Origin: Kribbella sp. ALI-6-A
Lineage (GTDB): Bacteria; Actinomycetota; Actinomycetes; Propionibacteriales; Kribbellaceae
Length of the DNA: 64,000 nucleotides
NCBI RefSeq assembly: GCF_001984195.1
Contig: NZ_MTQN01000010.1
Span: 62,001 to 126,000 of the forward strand
Reading direction: 5' to 3'
Every line of letters starts with the position of its first letter. The first letter of the stretch is position 1. Below, piece after piece: positions 59,783-64,000 of the stretch. Below the pieces are notes generated by a model, which was given only the letters and a program-made list of their open reading frames with translations, had not been told where the DNA came from and made no database searches. The translations under genes and the position numbers were made by a program.

Positions 59783-60664
59783 ATGTGGCGTGTGACGGGC
59801 CTGTTGTGGACTGGTGGAGCGCCGCACCTGGAGTGGTCCGGTACGACGGTGCGGGTCAGCCCGCTGCAGCTCGGTGCCGACCTGTCCTTCACATTCGGGG
59901 CCGATCGCCGGTGCATCGGGATCTGGCGGTCGGGGCGGCGCTTGCCGTGCTCGACCTCGACGGTGCTGGCCGCGGTGAGTCGCAGCCCGCAGTGTCCTGA
60001 CTGTCAGGCGATGGAACGGTCCAACTCGATCGCCGCCGACACCCGGCTGGACGACCCGCGCTCGTTCTCGGTCTACCTCGCGCACCACGGGAGCGTCGTC
60101 AAGGTCGGCATCTCGGCCACCGAACGCGGGGACGCCCGGCTGCTGGAGCAGGGCGCGCTGTCGTCCACCTTCATCTCCAGCGGCAGCTTGCTCGGGGCCC
60201 GGCGGATCGAGAGCCTGCTGATGACCACGCTCGGGTTGCCCGACCGGGTCTCGACCACCCGGAAGCGAGCGGCCAGGGTGCACCCGGTGCCGGCTGCCGA
60301 TCGTGGCGAGGCCTTGGCTGAGGCGGTCCGGCGAGCGGCGGAGCTGCCGTGGCCGGAGGGGCAGGGGCGTTGCGACTCGGCCGTCCGCGACCACACCGCG
60401 GCGTACGGGCTGCCTGTTGATGGACTGCACCCGGACGTTGCTCTGCGCTCACCAGCGCCTGGCAGCACGGTGACTGGTCAGATCGCGTGCACGATCGGGT
60501 CGGATGTCTACCTCAGGACGTCGGCCGGCCTGGTGCTGCTCGACACGCACCTGCTGGCGGGCTGGGCGCTGAGCCGGGCCGAGCCTGGTGCCGAGCTCAC
60601 GGTTCCGTTGGAGCCGGTCGACGCGCCGCCGCCACCGGAGGTCGAGCAGGACGCGCTGTTCTGA
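59783..60664 (+). CDS. DUF2797 protein
   Basis: 293 residues from ATG 59783, 15 bases after the NUDIX gene. A C-x2-C pair in SPQCPDCQAM follows an N-terminal beta region. The central segment FSVYLAHHGSVVKVGISATER, with a GIY-YIG-like YLAHHG...VGIS, matches DUF2797. The C-terminal part is a small beta domain (GSDVYLRTSAGLVLLDTHLLAGW). Function unknown; nuclease-like fold is inference. Confidence 0.88.
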   Translation: MWRVTGLLWTGGAPHLEWSGTTVRVSPLQLGADLSFTFGADRRCIGIWRSGRRLPCSTSTVLAAVSRSPQCPDCQAMERSNSIAADTRLDDPRSFSVYLAHHGSVVKVGISATERGDARLLEQGALSSTFISSGSLLGARRIESLLMTTLGLPDRVSTTRKRAARVHPVPAADRGEALAEAVRRAAELPWPEGQGRCDSAVRDHTAAYGLPVDGLHPDVALRSPAPGSTVTGQIACTIGSDVYLRTSAGLVLLDTHLLAGWALSRAEPGAELTVPLEPVDAPPPPEVEQDALF

Positions 60665-60763
60665 CCGTCGCGGCCGGGACAGTCGCGCCTCGACCGTCGC
60701 GCCTCGACCGTCGCGCCCCGACCGCCGCGCCTCGACCGCCGCGCCCGGACCGCCGCGGCTGGA
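60665..60763 (+). repeat. 14-bp tandem repeats after DUF2797 gene
   Basis: About seven units of CCGTCGCGCCTCGA (variants CCGCCGCGCCTCGA and similar) run from 60665 to 60763. It lies between convergent genes and ends 20 bases before the helicase-associated gene stop codon. Confidence 0.85.
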
Positions 60764-60783
60764 CCGGGCGAGCAGCTCGCGGC

Positions 60784-63063
60784 TCAGACCGGGCGGGCGG
60801 TGGCGATGCGGTGCAGCGCGTAGGTGCGCGGCTGGTCGGCGCCGTCGTCGTACGCGGTGAGCCAGCCGTCGGCGACGCGGACCGGCTCGACGACGCGTTC
60901 GGACGCGTTGCCGTTGTGGTCGACGTACGAGATCCACGTGCGGCTGCTGGACTCGGCGGCGTTGGTGAGGATGCTGATCGTCTCGGCGGGCGCGCTCGGT
61001 TCCTGGCCGGCGTCCTCGGGGCGTTCGGCGGCCAGGCGGTCGCCGGTGCGGACCTTCTCGATGACGGCCTTGACCTGGTCCTCGGTGAGGTCGGTCGGGG
61101 TGTCGACGAAGTCGCGGCTGGTCCGGCGGCGCGGTGCGTCGCCGCGGCGAGCGGTCGCGGTGCTGAGCTGGACGACGCCGTCGAAGGTCTCGGCCAGCGG
61201 CGCCAGACCGGCTTCGCGGAGCCGGGCCAGGACCATGTCGGGCGGCGAGGGGGAGACGACGACGGTCGCGGCCAGGCGACGGAAGCGGACGCCGGGCAGG
61301 TTGGAGCTGAGCAGCTGGGTCAGCACGTCCTCGTCGTCACAGCGCAGGTACGTCGTGGCCGTGCCGATCCGCAGTACGCCGTGTCTGCGCGCGACGTCGT
61401 CGATCAGGTAGGTGAGCGGCTGCGGCACCGGCGTACGGGAGTGCTCGGCCAGCCACTTGTGCAGCTGGTCGCTGGTCCGCCCGAGGTCGAACGCGCGGCG
61501 TACCGAGCTCTCGCTGAAGCGGTAGACCCCACCGCCGCCGTGCGACTCCGCATCCGCCATCGCGGCCAGGTCGTCCTGGACGGAGCGCACCAGCGGACCG
61601 GGCGCGACAGCTGTCAGGTCGGCCTGCAGCAGGAACTCCGTCACCGGCGCGGGCACCATCGGCTCGATCGCCGCGGCCAGGTCTTCCACAGTCGGTTCCT
61701 CGCTCAGCAAGGCCCGCGCATGCGCGCCCAGCGAGCCGAGCCCGGTCACCCCCAGCAGAGCGGCCTCCGTGAGAGTCCACTCGACCAGGTCGTCCCGGAA
61801 CTGCCCGCCTCGGCGCGGCCGGTGCCACGCCACCCAGGTCACCACCGACTCGACCGCCGGCGCTGAACCCGGACCGGCCTCGGCCAGGGCCTGCAGCGTC
61901 AGCTGGCGAACCTCCGGTGCCAGCAGTCGCTCCAGATCAGGCGCCAACGCGTTGACCAGTCGCTCGCGTGCAGCTGCTGTCGCGCCGCCGCTGTCGCGTC
62001 GGCCGATCAGTCCGATCGCCCGCAAGCCCGTGTACCAGGCGATGACCAGCTGGGCCCAGCGGTGCGCGGTGTCGAGCTCCAGCCAGTCGTCGTACGAACC
62101 GGTCGGCAGCCACAGGTCGTTGGTCCCCACCTCGACGGAGGCGAGCAGTCCGGCGGCGTACGCGATCTCCAGTACGGCGCCTGCGGTCTGCTCCTCCACA
62201 CCGATCCGCCCGGCGAGTGCACGCAGCTCACGAACTCCGATGCCACCCGTCCGCAGTACCGGCGGCGGCTCGGTGCCCAGCTGCTCCAGGGCACGGTCGA
62301 CCAGGCGGACCAGGTCCAGCGCGGCGCCGGCGGCGGCCCGGTCGGCGATGGACGCGGACACTTGCTTGCCGTCCAGCGGCGGGGGAGTCGGCCGGGTCGA
62401 CGCCAGCACACGTCCGCGCCGCAGGTGCAGACCGATCTGCCGAGGCAGTACGACGGTCGTCGGGTCCTTCGGTACGACGAGTCCGCGGGCCAGCAGGCGC
62501 TCCACGGGAGTCTTGGCCGAGGCGATCGTCACCGGGCGCTCGGCCTTCTCCACCGTGCCGGTCGGCGGACCCCAGGTGAGCTTGGCGAGCACCTCCTGCG
62601 CCTCCGGCCCGGCCTCCTCGATCAGCTTGTCGAGGTCGCCGAAGTGCCGGGTCGTCACGGGACCCAGTCCGGCCGGTGTCGGGCCCAGCAGCTCGTGCAC
62701 GGCCCGGATCGGGCGCAGGTCGTCCTCGGTGCCCCAGACCAGGGCCAGCGCGAGCAGCTCGGTCACCCGGGGCTGGACGACCTCGACCGGCTGGCCGACG
62801 CCGGCCGCGATCGCGGCGAGGTCCACCGGTTCGGGCAGGGCCGACAGTGCTTCCAGCAGGTCGACGCCGAACTCGTCCAGCCGGTTGATCGCGCGGGCGG
62901 CGGAGGCGTTGGTGGTCGCTCGCGCCGCGAGCTGGCCGGTGTCGGCCGGGATCGGCGTCGCCAGGTCGGGCCGGTGCCGCAGCAGGTGCCCGAGAGCAGC
63001 GTCGTCCCAGCTCCTCAGCGCCTCGGCGAGGGTACGTGGGCGGGTCCGCTCGGTGTTGCTCAT
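60784..63063 (-). CDS. Helicase-associated protein, XPB-like with C-terminal WYL-like domain
   Basis: 759 residues from ATG 63063. N-terminal part (about 1-130, RTLAEALRSWDDAALGHLLRHRPDL) begins with winged-helix repeats. A middle region and the segment about 490-630 (VTEFLLQADLTAVAPGPL, FRFSESSVRRAFDLG, LIDDVARRHGVLRIG) match the helicase-C-3 (XPB/Ssl2-like N-terminal) domain. The end (SSRTWISYVDHNGNASERVVEPVRV, AYDDGADQPRTYALHRI) is WYL-like. Homologues are usually encoded near the XPB helicase; here they lie 2 kb apart on the same strand. No ATPase motif seen. Confidence 0.88.
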   Translation of the reverse strand: MSNTERTRPRTLAEALRSWDDAALGHLLRHRPDLATPIPADTGQLAARATTNASAARAINRLDEFGVDLLEALSALPEPVDLAAIAAGVGQPVEVVQPRVTELLALALVWGTEDDLRPIRAVHELLGPTPAGLGPVTTRHFGDLDKLIEEAGPEAQEVLAKLTWGPPTGTVEKAERPVTIASAKTPVERLLARGLVVPKDPTTVVLPRQIGLHLRRGRVLASTRPTPPPLDGKQVSASIADRAAAGAALDLVRLVDRALEQLGTEPPPVLRTGGIGVRELRALAGRIGVEEQTAGAVLEIAYAAGLLASVEVGTNDLWLPTGSYDDWLELDTAHRWAQLVIAWYTGLRAIGLIGRRDSGGATAAARERLVNALAPDLERLLAPEVRQLTLQALAEAGPGSAPAVESVVTWVAWHRPRRGGQFRDDLVEWTLTEAALLGVTGLGSLGAHARALLSEEPTVEDLAAAIEPMVPAPVTEFLLQADLTAVAPGPLVRSVQDDLAAMADAESHGGGGVYRFSESSVRRAFDLGRTSDQLHKWLAEHSRTPVPQPLTYLIDDVARRHGVLRIGTATTYLRCDDEDVLTQLLSSNLPGVRFRRLAATVVVSPSPPDMVLARLREAGLAPLAETFDGVVQLSTATARRGDAPRRRTSRDFVDTPTDLTEDQVKAVIEKVRTGDRLAAERPEDAGQEPSAPAETISILTNAAESSSRTWISYVDHNGNASERVVEPVRVADGWLTAYDDGADQPRTYALHRIATARPV

Positions 63064-63125
63064 CCCTCCAACCGTACGGCCATCGGGCCGGCCGGGACGA
63101 CCCGCGGCGGAATCTTGTCCGGGAT

Positions 63126-63335
63126 CTACCGGCCGAAGGAGACCGCGTCCGGATCGACGGGCAGATCCACGGGCCGGCCGAGGTCGGTCAGGATCCCGCG
63201 CCAGCACGGCGTCCTGGCCGGTGTGCTGGTCGAAGACGTGCTGGTCCACCCCGGGCATGAGCGTCTCCTCGAACGGGATGCGTCGCCGTAGTCGACGCAG
63301 TAGCGCGCGTTCAGCCGATCAGCCTGGCTCGATGC
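63126..63335 (-). pseudogene. Frameshifted gene remnant
   Basis: Minus strand shows three protein-like pieces with G/C third positions: DRLNARYCVDYGD (frame 1), then IPFEETLMPGVDQHVFDQHT and GQDAVLA (shifted frame), then ILTDLGRPVDLPVDPDAVSF before TAG at 63128-63126 (first frame again). No single ORF covers them; two compensating shifts are needed. Family not recognised. It could also be a sequencing artefact. Confidence 0.45.
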
Positions 63336-63341
63336 TGCTCG

Positions 63342-64000
63342 TCACTCGGCGGCACCCGCGTGGCCGATGCGGTGGAAGCCGACGCGCTCGTACACGGCGG
63401 CGACCGCGTCGTTCTGGGCGGACAGCAGGACCAGGTCGACGCCGTTGGCGAGGGCGTGCTCGACCAGGCAGCTGGTCACCGCCGCGCCGAGCCCCTGGCG
63501 GCGCGCAGCAGGCAGCGTCGCGACTCCGACGACCTCACTGGTCGCACCAACAGGCTGATGTACGCCGGACGCCAGCATCCCCTCGTCGCCGAAGGCAGCC
63601 GCCGTCACCGAGACGCCGGACTCGGCCCGCTCCAGCAGCGCCCGATCGGTCTCGTCCGAGACATCGGCAAGCGCCTCGTCCCGCGCTGCCACGCCACTGT
63701 CGCCCACGTCCGTCCCAGGGTTGCTGAAACCGACCGCCGCGACAGCCCGGGCCTGCCGCAGCAGCTCCGCGTCAGCCGGAAGGATCTCGCAGCGCACCGG
63801 CCCGGCGTACGGCTTGAAGTCGTCTCGCTCGAGCACGAGCAGCGGGTACTCGACCACTGTCAGCCCAGCCGCGGCAGCAGCGGCTCCCATCGACGGGCAG
63901 GTCTCCACCACCCACTCGAAGTTCAGCGGCAGCTCCAGCTCGGCGCACCGCTCCCGCACCCGCTCGACGTCGGCCGGCTCGACCTGACCGGTCCCAGGCA
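63342..64000 (-). CDS. GNAT N-acetyltransferase (partial)
   Basis: The frame stays open to the right edge, so the N-terminus may be missing; a GTG at 63959 is inside the frame. Visible: FEWVVETCPSMGAAAAAAGLTVVEYPLLVLE, then an acetyl-CoA loop GVATLPAARRQGLGAAVTSCLVEHALANGVDLVLLSAQNDAVAAVYERVGFHRIG, typical of the GNAT C-terminal half. An N-terminal region of unknown kind is present. Substrate unknown. Confidence 0.88.
   Translation of the reverse strand, partial: PGTGQVEPADVERVRERCAELELPLNFEWVVETCPSMGAAAAAAGLTVVEYPLLVLERDDFKPYAGPVRCEILPADAELLRQARAVAAVGFSNPGTDVGDSGVAARDEALADVSDETDRALLERAESGVSVTAAAFGDEGMLASGVHQPVGATSEVVGVATLPAARRQGLGAAVTSCLVEHALANGVDLVLLSAQNDAVAAVYERVGFHRIGHAGAAE

Overview
The window is a chromosomal stretch of a high-GC actinobacterium. 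Nearly every third codon position is G or C, GTG starts are common, and neighbouring genes are chained by ATGA or GTGA overlaps. The gene set (PknG with GlnX and GlnH, CIRCE-controlled groEL without groES, XPB-type helicase, class II HelD, MurR-linked secreted glycosidases) fits a soil member of the Propionibacteriales, for example a Kribbella-like genus; the genus is inference. No tRNA, rRNA, CRISPR array, IS element or prophage was recognised.

Layout. 1-7.5 kb: a degenerate M48-like membrane protein (cut by the window edge), a PspC protein, an MmcQ/YjbR protein, groEL behind two CIRCE operators, a DinB protein, a double-GNAT protein preceded by a tiny leader ORF, a membrane protein and an epoxide hydrolase. 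7.5-19.8 kb (minus strand): a ten-gene operon reading TelA-like, unknown, CbbX-type AAA ATPase, GlnX, GlnH, coiled-coil protein, PknG, PP2C phosphatase, VWA protein, FHA protein. It looks like an enlarged version of the mycobacterial GlnH-GlnX-PknG amino-acid sensing pathway. 19.9-24 kb: folA-thyA, a PTH2-domain protein and an ArsR/SRPBCC/two-reductase cassette. 24-27.2 kb: an HTH plus Clp-N pair under a nested dyad operator, then a Tat multicopper oxidase with two small duplicated membrane proteins. 27.2-33.4 kb: TetR/aldo-keto reductase, LacI/CutC and a second, divergent EF-Tu with a long structured leader.

33.4-40.2 kb: an AlkD-like protein and two paralogous membrane proteins that fuse an HD-hydrolase domain, about five membrane segments and a PQQ-type propeller; the second copy has lost its HD metal ligands. 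They flank a Gfo/Idh/MocA oxidoreductase. 39.9-48 kb: ArsR/MFS divergent pair with three palindromes, then MurR and secreted GH20 and GH29 enzymes that together would strip hexosamine and fucose from glycans. 48-54.9 kb: two TPM-like membrane proteins, HelD, a PAP2 protein, a degenerate MobA-like protein. 54.9-64 kb: zinc alcohol dehydrogenase, DUF1360, XPB helicase, TetR-NUDIX-DUF2797, a helicase-associated WYL-type protein, a frameshifted remnant and a GNAT protein cut by the window edge.

The most interesting items are the ten-gene kinase operon with a shared zinc-ribbon motif in three of its products, the HD-membrane-propeller paralogs, the tuf leader with two mutually exclusive hairpins, a 94-bp cloverleaf-like intergenic element, a perfect 24-bp inverted repeat inside the GH20 signal-peptide region, and several multi-palindrome operators.
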